Of a stretch of 64,000 bases of DNA, positions 34,232 to 42,903 are shown one piece after another. Position 1 is the stretch's first letter. Every line of letters begins with the position of its first letter. A program made the position numbers and the translations under genes. Source of the DNA: Ohtaekwangia koreensis (GTDB lineage: Bacteria > Bacteroidota > Bacteroidia > Cytophagales > Cyclobacteriaceae); NCBI RefSeq assembly GCF_900167975.1, contig NZ_FUZU01000001.1:2813331-2877330 (forward strand), in the 5' to 3' direction. The notes beneath the pieces were generated by a model, which searched no databases, was not told the DNA's origin, and was given only the letters and a program-made list of their open reading frames with translations.

Positions 34232-35368
34232 ATGTCGGGTGGTAAATTATCAAAACTTGCTTTAGTCCTGGCCGGAATTACCTTGGGCGTTTTCATGGTA
34301 TTGACCTGGATCGATGCCCACCAACAGGCAGGCCTGCTTCTGATGAGCTTTTTCCTTTTGATAGCCTGGGCTATTCGCCAGCATGAACTGCTGAAGGGCT
34401 ACTCGTTTACCGTCATGATTTTTGCAGCCGTTAGCCTTTCGATGTACTACCCGCAGTTCTTTGTCTCTCCGGGTGGCTTCAAGCTGTCAAAACTGATTGT
34501 ACCCCTCATGCAGATAATCATGTTCGGCATGGGCACCGGACTGAGCATAAGCGATTTTGTAGGGGTGATTAAAATGCCCAAGGGCGTTATTGCAGGAGTA
34601 ATGTGTCACTACCTGATTATGCCCCTGGTTGCCTTGGGCATCACCTACCTGTTTCGTTTCCCCGATGAAGTGTCTGCAGGAATTATTCTTATAGGCAGCT
34701 GTCCCAATGGCCTTGCTTCAAATGTCATGACCTACCTGGCCCGTGCCAACCTCGCCTTATCCGTTACCCTCACGGCCATATCCACCTTCATTGCACCCTT
34801 TGTCACCCCGCTTTTTATGCAGCTTCTGGCCGGTCAATATGTGCAGGTAGACTTTTGGGATATGGTTTGGGATATAACCAAGATCGTCATCATACCGGTG
34901 AGCGGCGGACTACTGTTCAACTGTTTTTTGCACGGCCGCTTTAAAGCGCTGGATAACATTATGCCGGCCGTGTCGATGGCAGGCATCGGATTGATCATCG
35001 TGGTGATAACAGCGGCCGGACGGGATGCTTTGCTGGTGGTAGGCGGCTTCCTGGTACTGGCTATGCTGCTTCATAACCTGACGGGCTATTTCCTGGGCTA
35101 TTGGGCGGCCCGCATGCTGCGCATGCCCGAGAGAGATTGCCGCACGATTGCCATTGAAGTCGGCCTCCAGAATGCAGGCCTGGGTTCAAGCCTTGCCCTG
35201 GCCATGGGAAAACTGTCAACGGTTGGACTGGCTCCGGCAATTTTTGCCCCCGTCATGAATATCACAGGCTCCTCACTGGCATTGTGGTGGCGTGCCCATC
35301 CCGTAGCGGATGGCTGTCAACCCATGGACCAGACACCAGAAGGTCAAAACCAACCAGCCAAAATCTAA
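34232..35368 (+). CDS. Bile acid:sodium symporter (BASS) family transporter
   Basis: 378 residues with about ten hydrophobic helices. Family motifs are clear: LMQIIMFGMGTGLSISDF, IILIGSCPNGLASNVMTYLA and AIEVGLQNAGLGSSLALAMG. BASS proteins couple Na+ to uptake of organic anions; besides bile acids, members carry pyruvate and other keto acids. It is followed after 12 bp by an exported RraA-like protein and then an exported enolase-superfamily enzyme, so it probably imports an organic acid produced by them in the periplasm, or the acid they act on. Confidence 0.92.
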   Translation: MSGGKLSKLALVLAGITLGVFMVLTWIDAHQQAGLLLMSFFLLIAWAIRQHELLKGYSFTVMIFAAVSLSMYYPQFFVSPGGFKLSKLIVPLMQIIMFGMGTGLSISDFVGVIKMPKGVIAGVMCHYLIMPLVALGITYLFRFPDEVSAGIILIGSCPNGLASNVMTYLARANLALSVTLTAISTFIAPFVTPLFMQLLAGQYVQVDFWDMVWDITKIVIIPVSGGLLFNCFLHGRFKALDNIMPAVSMAGIGLIIVVITAAGRDALLVVGGFLVLAMLLHNLTGYFLGYWAARMLRMPERDCRTIAIEVGLQNAGLGSSLALAMGKLSTVGLAPAIFAPVMNITGSSLALWWRAHPVADGCQPMDQTPEGQNQPAKI

Positions 35369-35380
35369 ATACTTACGCCC

Positions 35381-36328
35381 ATGGTGAAACTCAAACTGTT
35401 GCTTCTCGGCTTTTTTCTGGCTTCCGCAGTGGCTGTATACAGCCAGCAGATCTCGAAGGAAGAGCTGATATTCCTTACCCCGGAATGGAAAGGAGAACGA
35501 TATGCCGACGGGCGACCGAAGGTTTCCGATGCTATTCTGAATCGGATGAAGATGGTGACCCTGGAAGAGGCGTGGGCCGTGCTACGCAATGAAAATTACA
35601 AGCATCAGTATGACGATGGTTGGTCGATGATTAATCCCGACAGTGTGCTGGTAGGCCGCGCTGTAACCGCCACATTTATGCCCGGACGCCCGGATATTCA
35701 TAGGGTCATTGATCAGCGGGGACATACTCAGGATAAGCGAATCAAATCACAAAATTCCTGGCCCATAGATATGCTCGTCAAGCGTGACGTCTATGTGGTG
35801 GATCAATTTGGAGCCCATGAAGACGGGCCCACCATTGGGGACAATTTAGGCAACTCCATCTTTGCAAAAACGGGCAACGGTATTGTTTATAACGGCGCAG
35901 TCCGTGACATCAATGGGCTAAAAGAAATCGGGTCTTTTACCTCTTTTTTTCGGTCCTATCATCCGTCTCACCATTTGAACGATCCGGCCGGGCAGTTGAA
36001 TACAACGCTCACCGGCATCAACACGCCCACGCGGATAGGAAAGGCAACGGTGATGCCTGGAGACGTAGTCCTGGGCAGAGATGGCGGGGTGATTTTTATC
36101 CCGGCACACCTGGCTGAAAAAGTAGTGAAGACTTCCGAGGTAGTCCGCCTTCGCGATATGTTCGGTCACCAGCGGCTGCGGGAACAGAAGTATACCCCGG
36201 GGCAGATCGACTCCCGCTGGTCGGATGAAATCGAAAAAGACTTCTCGCAATGGCTTACCAGCAACATCGATAAGTTGCCCGTCCCCAAAGAACAGATACA
36301 AGAGCTGCTCAAGCAGCGCACCTGGTAA
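35381..36328 (+). CDS. Exported RraA-like protein (HMG/oxaloacetate aldolase family)
   Basis: 315 residues. A cleavable signal (MVKLKLLLLGFFLASAVAVY) directs it to the periplasm, which is unusual because typical RraA-like proteins are cytosolic and about 160-230 residues. The core has GIVYNGAVRDINGL with the Arg-Asp pair of the class II aldolase group, and PGDVVLGRDGGVIFIPAHLA with the second conserved Asp. Members cleave 4-hydroxy-4-methyl-2-oxoglutarate or related 2-keto acids or decarboxylate oxaloacetate; others are non-catalytic. Operon context with an acid-sugar dehydratase-like enzyme favours aldol cleavage of a 2-keto-3-deoxy acid. The gene lies 12 bp after the symporter. Confidence 0.85.
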   Translation: MVKLKLLLLGFFLASAVAVYSQQISKEELIFLTPEWKGERYADGRPKVSDAILNRMKMVTLEEAWAVLRNENYKHQYDDGWSMINPDSVLVGRAVTATFMPGRPDIHRVIDQRGHTQDKRIKSQNSWPIDMLVKRDVYVVDQFGAHEDGPTIGDNLGNSIFAKTGNGIVYNGAVRDINGLKEIGSFTSFFRSYHPSHHLNDPAGQLNTTLTGINTPTRIGKATVMPGDVVLGRDGGVIFIPAHLAEKVVKTSEVVRLRDMFGHQRLREQKYTPGQIDSRWSDEIEKDFSQWLTSNIDKLPVPKEQIQELLKQRTW

Positions 36329-36374
36329 ACCTCCAAAATCGAATTACTTCCTCAAAAAACTGAAAAGCAATAAC

Positions 36375-37658
36375 ATGTCAAGTATCAAATCAAGACGCGC
36401 CTTTTTCAAAAAAGCAATTACCGCAGGCGCAGTGCTCTCCCCGGCAAGTACCCTGTTTGGCAGCGGACTGGTGCAAGCCGCAGAGCGGGAGCCGATGTAT
36501 TCACGGCCGTCGGATTTAAAAATTACAGAGGTCCAGTGTGCGTTTATACGTTTTGGTCATGGCTTGTTTGTAAGGATACAAACCAACCAGGGAATATATG
36601 GATGTGGTGAAGGTGTGGACGCCGTTGCTGGCACCTACCACTTTGTAAAGATGCTCGAGCGCAGACTAAAGGGAAAGAATCCTTTAAATGTACACCGGCT
36701 TTTTGATGAGCTGCGCAAGTCCGGAATTTTCGAGGGTGCCCAGTCGGGGATGTTTATAGCCGTGTTATCGGCCATCGAAACGGCCCTCTGGGACATCATG
36801 GGAAAGGCGCTTGGGGTGCCCGTATATCAACTGCTTGGCGGCAAGTTTCGCGACAAGATACGCGTGTATTGTGATACGGCATTATATCAGCAGAACCTTC
36901 CTACGGCAGACGACTTTGCCAAGGCAGCCACGGAAGCAAAGAACATGGGATTCACGGCTATTAAATTCGATCTGGACCAGCGTAACGACCCCCGGAAATA
37001 TGACCCTTATAACTGGACGGCAAGTCCCGGAGAACTCAAACGAATGGTCGACCAGGTCACGGCGGCGCGTCAGGCCGTTGGTCCCGACATCGACATATGC
37101 TGTGATATGCACGGCCGGTATGATAGTGTTACCGCTCAGCAAATAGCCAGGCGCCTGGAGCCGCTTAACCTCATGTGGCTGGAGGAACCCATCCCAGCGG
37201 AAAACCCGGAGGCCTATAAGATTATAGCAGACTCCACGACAACCCCCATTTGTGCAGGAGAAAACCTCTTTCTGGCGTATGGCTTTAGACGACTGCTTGA
37301 AATAGGCGCAGTCGATATCATTATGCCCGACCTTCAGAAAGTCGGCGGTTTGGGAGAAGGCCAACGGATTGCCAACCTGGCTAGTCTCCATTACGTTCCC
37401 CTCGCCCCGCACATGGTGGCATCGTACCTGGGGGCCATGGCATCGTGCCATGTGTGCGCTTCAGTACCGAATTTTATGATCCTGGAGTGGCAAATGTATT
37501 TTCACACCGATCCGATGTTTAAAGACATTGTCAAGTTTGACGGGCCAATGGTAGAAAATGGTTTCATCACGCTTTCCGAAAAACCAGGCATTGGTGTAGA
37601 CATCAACGAAGAGGGTATGAAAAAACACGCTACGGAAGGGTATCCCTTTTTCAAATAG
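36375..37658 (+). CDS. Tat-exported mandelate racemase/muconate lactonizing-type enzyme (acid-sugar dehydratase-like)
   Basis: 427 residues from MSSIKSRRAFFKKAITAGAV at 36375, a twin-arginine signal; an in-frame upstream extension overlapping rraA is rejected. The mature enzyme is of the enolase superfamily: capping domain (VQCAFIRFGHGLFVRIQTNQ), a KxD-type motif in FTAIKFDLDQ, metal ligands in DICCDMHGRYD, MWLEEPIPAENPE and PICAGENLF, and the general-base His in LAPHMVASYLGA. These residues fit the galactonate/gluconate-dehydratase-like branch, which dehydrates aldonic acids to 2-keto-3-deoxy acids. It needs a folded, metal-loaded state before export, consistent with Tat. It follows the RraA-like gene by 46 bp. 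Confidence 0.88.
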   Translation: MSSIKSRRAFFKKAITAGAVLSPASTLFGSGLVQAAEREPMYSRPSDLKITEVQCAFIRFGHGLFVRIQTNQGIYGCGEGVDAVAGTYHFVKMLERRLKGKNPLNVHRLFDELRKSGIFEGAQSGMFIAVLSAIETALWDIMGKALGVPVYQLLGGKFRDKIRVYCDTALYQQNLPTADDFAKAATEAKNMGFTAIKFDLDQRNDPRKYDPYNWTASPGELKRMVDQVTAARQAVGPDIDICCDMHGRYDSVTAQQIARRLEPLNLMWLEEPIPAENPEAYKIIADSTTTPICAGENLFLAYGFRRLLEIGAVDIIMPDLQKVGGLGEGQRIANLASLHYVPLAPHMVASYLGAMASCHVCASVPNFMILEWQMYFHTDPMFKDIVKFDGPMVENGFITLSEKPGIGVDINEEGMKKHATEGYPFFK

Positions 37659-37889
37659 GCAGCCTTCCGTTAGCTCTTTTTACATTTCTACAAGCACCCC
37701 GGGCTTCTTCAATTTTCAGAAGTCAGGCTCAGGCACCCCTATGCGATGATAGTGCGCTGTAACGGAACCGCAAACGTGTGTAATATTCGCCGGTGTGTGT
37801 TATTGGAAGTTTTAACACTCGAAGTGACGATACCTTCGCTTTAGAATAATTGTCGAACAAACACTTCAAATTTCTCTAACCCAGTAACC
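37659..37889. promoter_or_regulatory. susC promoter region with motif copy 2
   Basis: 231 bp without a gene. TTATTGGAAGTTTT at 37800-37813, 76 bp before the susC start, matches the element upstream of the symporter operon over 14 bases. Confidence 0.5.
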
Positions 37890-40800
37890 ATGCGAAAAAA
37901 CTACTTTCTAGTTTTGATGGGTGCACTTTTACTAGTGGGCCCCCACACGTTAGCCTCAGGGCGAGGCGCACGTGCGACCTTAGTCAAGCCTCTGCGGATG
38001 CAGCAGCAAACTGTACGAGGGACGATTACCGATGAGGGAGGAGCTACCTTTCCCGGTGTAAACGTAGTAGTCAAAGGCACCAGTGTCGGCACGGTGACCA
38101 ATTCAGAAGGCGCCTACTCTCTGGATATCCCTGCGGGCTCAACAACATTAGTCTTCTCTTTTGTAGGGTACGTTAGCCAGGAAATACCCATCGATGGGAG
38201 AACATCAATCGACGTGAAACTTGCCCCGGATGTAGCCTCCCTGGCAGAGGTTGTGGTAACGGCGCTGGGGATCAAAAAGGAATCTAAAAAGTTGGGGTAT
38301 GCAGCCGAAACGGTGCAACTCGATGCATTACGCCAAAACAGGACCGTGAATCTGGGGGAGTCGCTGGAAGGCAAAGTAGCCGGACTGGACATCTCTCCGC
38401 CATCGGCAGGAGCAGGAGCCAGCACGAAAATCCGACTGCGTGGGCAATCCGGTTTTGCAGGAGCCAACAATTCACCGCTCATTGTCATCAACGGTCTTCC
38501 CATGGACCAGAATCCGCAAGGCGCTAATGGTAATGACTCACGGGATCGCGGCGATAACCTGCAGGTTGTAAACCCCGATGACATTGAAAGCATGACCGTA
38601 CTCAAGGGGGCAACGGCAGCGGCTTTGTATGGATCCCGGGCTGCCAATGGCGCGGTGATTATCACCACCAAATCAGGTCAGCGCAGCCAGGGAATTGGCG
38701 TGGAGCTCAACTCGAATTTCACGGTGGGCACCGTAATGGACTTCACAGATTTCCAGCAAGAATTCGGACAGGGACAAGTAGGGAACAAACCTACCACACA
38801 GGGTAATGCAATCTCAACGGGTATGCTGGGATGGGGCGCTCCCCTGGACGGAGTACCAACGATCAATTTCGATGGCAAAATGCGGCCGTACTCGGCTAAT
38901 CCCAACCGGATAAAAGAATTCTATCGCGATGCCACCACATTTGCAAATACCATTGCCCTGTCGGGAGGCGGCAGCACGGGCAACTTCAGGGCATCGTATT
39001 CAAAGACCGACGCAAAAGGAATTACCCCTGATAATACCTATACCAAAGATATCGCCAACCTGGGTCTTCACCAGGATATTACCCAGAAGCTCTCCCTATC
39101 GGTGAACATCAATTTCGCGCACGAGGTCAACAAGAATCCACCGCAGGTCGGCGTGCAGGGACCCGGGGCAGCGAACTTCCTCTACCGCATGTCCACATCA
39201 ATCCCGCTGTCGGCTTTCGAGGAAAGTGCTGTTGCCGCCAATGGAACCGAGACACCTACCTCTGGTTTTCAGACCACGCTGATCAATCCATACTTTACCA
39301 TGGGCAGGCAGTTCTACGATAATGAAAAAGACCGGTTCCTGGGTACGGCTACCTTGCGGTACAAATTCACAGACTGGTTGTATGTACAGGGAAGATACAA
39401 TTACGATTATGGTGTGGCCCTGACCGAATTTAACACGCCTACCGGCATGGGAACTTCAACGCCCTATAACAGCGCAGGTACTGCCTACAATGGTACTTAT
39501 GACGCCAACGACACCAAGGGAACGCAGATCAATGCCGACTTCCTGGTGGGCGCCAACAAGGAATTCGGAAACTTCTCCGTGGACGCAAGTGTGGGAGGAA
39601 ACACATTCAAGCGCCACAGCAGAACTTCGAATCTGAGCGTACGGGAATTCACGGTCAGAGATATATATTCATTTGCCAATGGCGTGATTAAAACCAACGT
39701 CGATGACAGCAGGCTTACAGACTATAGCATTTCACGCGACCAGGTTAATTCACTTTATGGATTATTGGAATTCGGATACAAGGGCTTACTGTATTTGAAC
39801 CTGACGGGCCGGCAGGATTGGTTTTCCGTACTCAATCCAGAAAACAACAGCGAGTTTTATCCCTCTGTCTCCGGAAGCTTCATCTTCTCGGAAGTCATGC
39901 CGGATATGCAGTGGCTTTCCTATGGTAAGCTGCGAGGCTCCTGGGCACGCGTAGGAAGCTCTAACGGCGTGTCGCCCTTCGAGGGTACCTTGCTGTATGG
40001 CCTGGTTCAAAACCAGTTTAATGGCCAGACGTTGGGCACCATTCCTTCTACAACTTCTCCCAACCTTTCACTGACGCCCTTCACAGTAACCGAAAAAGAA
40101 ATCGGTCTGGAGCTGCGCCTGCTTGACAGTAAAGTAAAGCTGGATATAGCAGCCTATGAAAAAATCACCACGGATCAGATCTTAAACATCCAGATTTCAA
40201 ATGCTTCGGGATATCTGGATACAAAACAAAATATAGGATCACTGCAGAACCGAGGCATGGAGTTCCTGCTGGAAGTGGTGCCCGTACAAACGAATAGTCT
40301 GAAATGGACCACGTCCTTTAATACCGCTTTGAATACGACCGAGGTTCTTGCGCTGGCCCCGGGAGTAAACCGCTTCACCGTTACCTCTTTCAGCGGGAAT
40401 GAAATCATCGGATCACTGGTATACGAAGTAGGCCTGCCACTCAACCAACTCTCGGCAAAGACCTACCTGCGGAATGACCAAGGCCAGATCGTAGTCAACG
40501 ACAACGGTACACTCATCGGAAGCGCCCAGAATGTAAACTTCGGAAGTGCCCTTCCCAAATGGACAGGAGGATGGACCAATACCTTCTCCTATAAAAACCT
40601 GAGTTTACTCGTGCACCTGGATTTCAAGGCGGGAGGCAAAATATTGTCGTCAACAGCTTTGAATGGACTGCGTCAGGGGCATACAAAAGCTTCGCTGGTC
40701 GGCAGGCGTGAGGGTGAAACCGGGGTGGTGTTCGATGCAGTATATGCCAATGGAGAAAAGAATACATCCGTTGTCAATCCGCAAGACTTTTACACCGGTT

Positions 40801-41087
40801 ATCGAAACCAGCAGATCGCAGATCCATTTATCTACAAGTCGGATTTCATCAAGCTGCGAAACATCACCCTGAGCTACGATCTCACCTCGGTGATTGGCAG
40901 CCGGATAAACTTTATCAAAGGCTTAACCTTATCGGCTTCCTGTCGAAATGTGGCTGTCCTGTATAAGGATCTGGCAGACCTGGACCCGGAAGCGTTTGCT
41001 TCATCAGGGGATAACCGCGTGGGCTACGAACAGACTTCGCTGCCTACTACCCGTAACTACAGCTTTAATTTGAATGTTAAATTCTAG
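37890..41087 (+). CDS. SusC/RagA-family TonB-dependent outer-membrane receptor
   Basis: 1065 residues. A signal peptide (~1-22) is followed by a carboxypeptidase-regulatory-like domain (~43-118: VRGTITDEGGATFPGVNVVV, FSFVGYVSQEIPIDG), the SusC linker LAEVVVTALGIKKESKKLGY, a plug domain (GKVAGLDISPP, ATAAALYGSRAANGAVIITT), and a 22-stranded barrel ending SFNLNVKF. SusC proteins import oligosaccharides with their SusD lipoprotein lid, energised by TonB. The partner susD starts 4 bp downstream. A copy of the shared 14-15-bp motif lies in its promoter. Substrate is probably a hemicellulose- or sugar-acid-derived glycan given the neighbours. Confidence 0.97.
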   Translation: MRKNYFLVLMGALLLVGPHTLASGRGARATLVKPLRMQQQTVRGTITDEGGATFPGVNVVVKGTSVGTVTNSEGAYSLDIPAGSTTLVFSFVGYVSQEIPIDGRTSIDVKLAPDVASLAEVVVTALGIKKESKKLGYAAETVQLDALRQNRTVNLGESLEGKVAGLDISPPSAGAGASTKIRLRGQSGFAGANNSPLIVINGLPMDQNPQGANGNDSRDRGDNLQVVNPDDIESMTVLKGATAAALYGSRAANGAVIITTKSGQRSQGIGVELNSNFTVGTVMDFTDFQQEFGQGQVGNKPTTQGNAISTGMLGWGAPLDGVPTINFDGKMRPYSANPNRIKEFYRDATTFANTIALSGGGSTGNFRASYSKTDAKGITPDNTYTKDIANLGLHQDITQKLSLSVNINFAHEVNKNPPQVGVQGPGAANFLYRMSTSIPLSAFEESAVAANGTETPTSGFQTTLINPYFTMGRQFYDNEKDRFLGTATLRYKFTDWLYVQGRYNYDYGVALTEFNTPTGMGTSTPYNSAGTAYNGTYDANDTKGTQINADFLVGANKEFGNFSVDASVGGNTFKRHSRTSNLSVREFTVRDIYSFANGVIKTNVDDSRLTDYSISRDQVNSLYGLLEFGYKGLLYLNLTGRQDWFSVLNPENNSEFYPSVSGSFIFSEVMPDMQWLSYGKLRGSWARVGSSNGVSPFEGTLLYGLVQNQFNGQTLGTIPSTTSPNLSLTPFTVTEKEIGLELRLLDSKVKLDIAAYEKITTDQILNIQISNASGYLDTKQNIGSLQNRGMEFLLEVVPVQTNSLKWTTSFNTALNTTEVLALAPGVNRFTVTSFSGNEIIGSLVYEVGLPLNQLSAKTYLRNDQGQIVVNDNGTLIGSAQNVNFGSALPKWTGGWTNTFSYKNLSLLVHLDFKAGGKILSSTALNGLRQGHTKASLVGRREGETGVVFDAVYANGEKNTSVVNPQDFYTGYRNQQIADPFIYKSDFIKLRNITLSYDLTSVIGSRINFIKGLTLSASCRNVAVLYKDLADLDPEAFASSGDNRVGYEQTSLPTTRNYSFNLNVKF

Positions 41088-41091
41088 GAAT

Positions 41092-42648
41092 ATGAAATTG
41101 AGTAAATATATAATTCTGGCCGCAGTCGTTGTCTTTCTGGGAGCCTGTGATAACGGCTTTGAGGAGATGAACAAGAATCCCTATGGTCTCACCACCATTG
41201 ACCCTGCGCTGTTATTTGCCAACGCCGTACGCACGACACACCCCGGACAGTGGGAGGGGGAACAAACTATTGTACAGCAATTCTTAAATGCCTACGACCT
41301 GGGGGCAACCTCCGGATTCAACTTCAATCTGGACAACAACAACTTCAACAATCCCAAGTGGAATACAAACTATGAGACTCCTGTCAAACTGCTTGTGCAA
41401 GCCATTGCCCTTGCCGAAGAAAACGGGGCCAATGTAAACCTTATGAGTATGATGCGCATCTGGAAAGCGTATGTGTTTATGACCTTGGTTGATACCTATG
41501 GAGATGTTCCCTACTCGCAGTCAGGGAAGGCTTATCTGGAAGTAAACTACTTTCCTGTCTACGACGACGACCAGGCAATCTATGAAGATTTGTATAATGA
41601 GCTTCGGGCCGCCGCTGCTGCACTGGATCCGGCGGCAAGCTATGTGCCTGAAGATATACTGTACGGGAATTCATCGGCAACACCTTCGGCAACGGCAGCC
41701 GTGCAGACGGCGAAATGGCGAAAACTTGCCAATTCTTTGCTGCTGCGATTGGGCATGCGCTATTCGAAGGTAAATCAGGGGAAAGCCGCAGAAATTGTCT
41801 CGGAAGCCGTGGACGCTGGTGTGATGGAATCAAATGCCGATGATGCCTACTTAAGGTTCAGCACCGTGTATACCAACCAGCTTAACCAGGGACCGCGAAC
41901 GATTAACCCACGGTACTACTATATGGCAGAACCTTTCGTCAACTTTTTGAAGGAGACAGAAGACCCGCGTGCAAAGTATATTGTCGGTAAATACGTCGAG
42001 CCCAACAATGCACCCAACGAAACCCCGGATATTACTCTAACGAATCAATTCGGTTTCCCGGTAGGATACAATCAAAACACCATCACGAGCCACCCCGATT
42101 ATCGCGGGACAGCCGGTCAGGGCTTCAACTACTCACAATTGAATTTCAGGGTGGTAGGGAGTGCTGTTGCACCTATTTTGTTTGTCACACATTCACAAAC
42201 CAAGCTGCTTATGGCAGAGGCGGCACAACGCGGCTGGATCGGTGGTTCGGCCCAGCAATATTATGAAGAAGGCATACGGGCCAGCATGGAGGAATGGTCG
42301 CTCTATCCCAATACACCCGATGTTGCTATCACCGAGGAAGAGACAGCGGCCTACCTGAGCCAACCGGAGGTTGTCTTTGATGCCAGCAATGCTCTCGAGC
42401 AGATCAACACACAGTATTGGGTTTCAAATGTCGCCAATGGAGCGGAGTCTTTTGCCAATTTCAGAAGAAGTGGCTATCCGGTATTAACACCGAATCCTGC
42501 CAACGGCGGTCTTGCCGGAGGTGGTTTTGTCAGGAGAATGGCATACCCCGATGATGAAAGCTCAGAGAACGAATCCAGTTATCAGGCTGCTGTCGCCGCG
42601 ATTGGCGGCGATAACCTGACAACACGCGTGTTCTGGGATATTCCCTAG
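41092..42648 (+). CDS. SusD/RagB-like outer-membrane lipoprotein (SusD-like 2 group)
   Basis: 518 residues from MKLSKYIILAAVVVFLGAC at 41092 (4 bp after susC); the lipobox Cys is in LGAC. The protein has the helical TPR-like SusD core, with DNGFEEMNKNPYGLTTIDPA, MMRIWKAYVFMTLVDTYGDV, YSQSGKAY and the C-terminal FANFRRSGYPVLTPN, features of the SusD-like 2 group. It caps the SusC barrel and binds the glycan at the cell surface. The operon ends in a terminator-like hairpin (42697-42755). Confidence 0.93.
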   Translation: MKLSKYIILAAVVVFLGACDNGFEEMNKNPYGLTTIDPALLFANAVRTTHPGQWEGEQTIVQQFLNAYDLGATSGFNFNLDNNNFNNPKWNTNYETPVKLLVQAIALAEENGANVNLMSMMRIWKAYVFMTLVDTYGDVPYSQSGKAYLEVNYFPVYDDDQAIYEDLYNELRAAAAALDPAASYVPEDILYGNSSATPSATAAVQTAKWRKLANSLLLRLGMRYSKVNQGKAAEIVSEAVDAGVMESNADDAYLRFSTVYTNQLNQGPRTINPRYYYMAEPFVNFLKETEDPRAKYIVGKYVEPNNAPNETPDITLTNQFGFPVGYNQNTITSHPDYRGTAGQGFNYSQLNFRVVGSAVAPILFVTHSQTKLLMAEAAQRGWIGGSAQQYYEEGIRASMEEWSLYPNTPDVAITEEETAAYLSQPEVVFDASNALEQINTQYWVSNVANGAESFANFRRSGYPVLTPNPANGGLAGGGFVRRMAYPDDESSENESSYQAAVAAIGGDNLTTRVFWDIP

Positions 42649-42696
42649 CCTACAGATCATTCAGGCATCCTACTGCTAAGTAGAATAACAGACGTC

Positions 42697-42755
42697 CTCC
42701 ATTGCGCGTATTTCACATCGAAGTCCGCCCCTTTGGAGGACGTCATTTTTTTGTA
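42697..42755 (+). terminator. Terminator-like hairpin after the first susCD pair
   Basis: GACGTCCTCC and GGAGGACGTC form a perfect 10-bp stem around a loop of about 35 nt, followed by A and seven Ts. The long loop is unusual for a terminator, but the T-run is clear. Confidence 0.65.
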
Positions 42756-42780
42756 CCTGAATAGGCTTTTAAGAAGAGAG

Positions 42781-42903
42781 GTCAGGAATTTCTGGTATAG
42801 ATGGTTACGGGTGTATATACCAATGTAGTTGTTGGGAGAGTATATAGCTATATCTATAGCTATATGTATAGTATATATACCTGGGTGACTTCAGGTCGTT
42901 AGC
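42781..42903. repeat. TATA-rich spacer with tandem palindromes
   Basis: Between the convergent susD and gntP-like genes lies a run built from TATA words, including two copies of the palindrome TATAGCTATA (42843-42852 and 42855-42864) set 12 bp apart and GTATATATAC near 42871. No gene is present. Confidence 0.55.

Noticed and set aside
36225-36374. Upstream extension of the enolase-superfamily enzyme into the RraA-like gene
   Set aside because: The ATG at 36375 begins a clear twin-arginine signal; the extension is a shadow of the RraA coding sequence.
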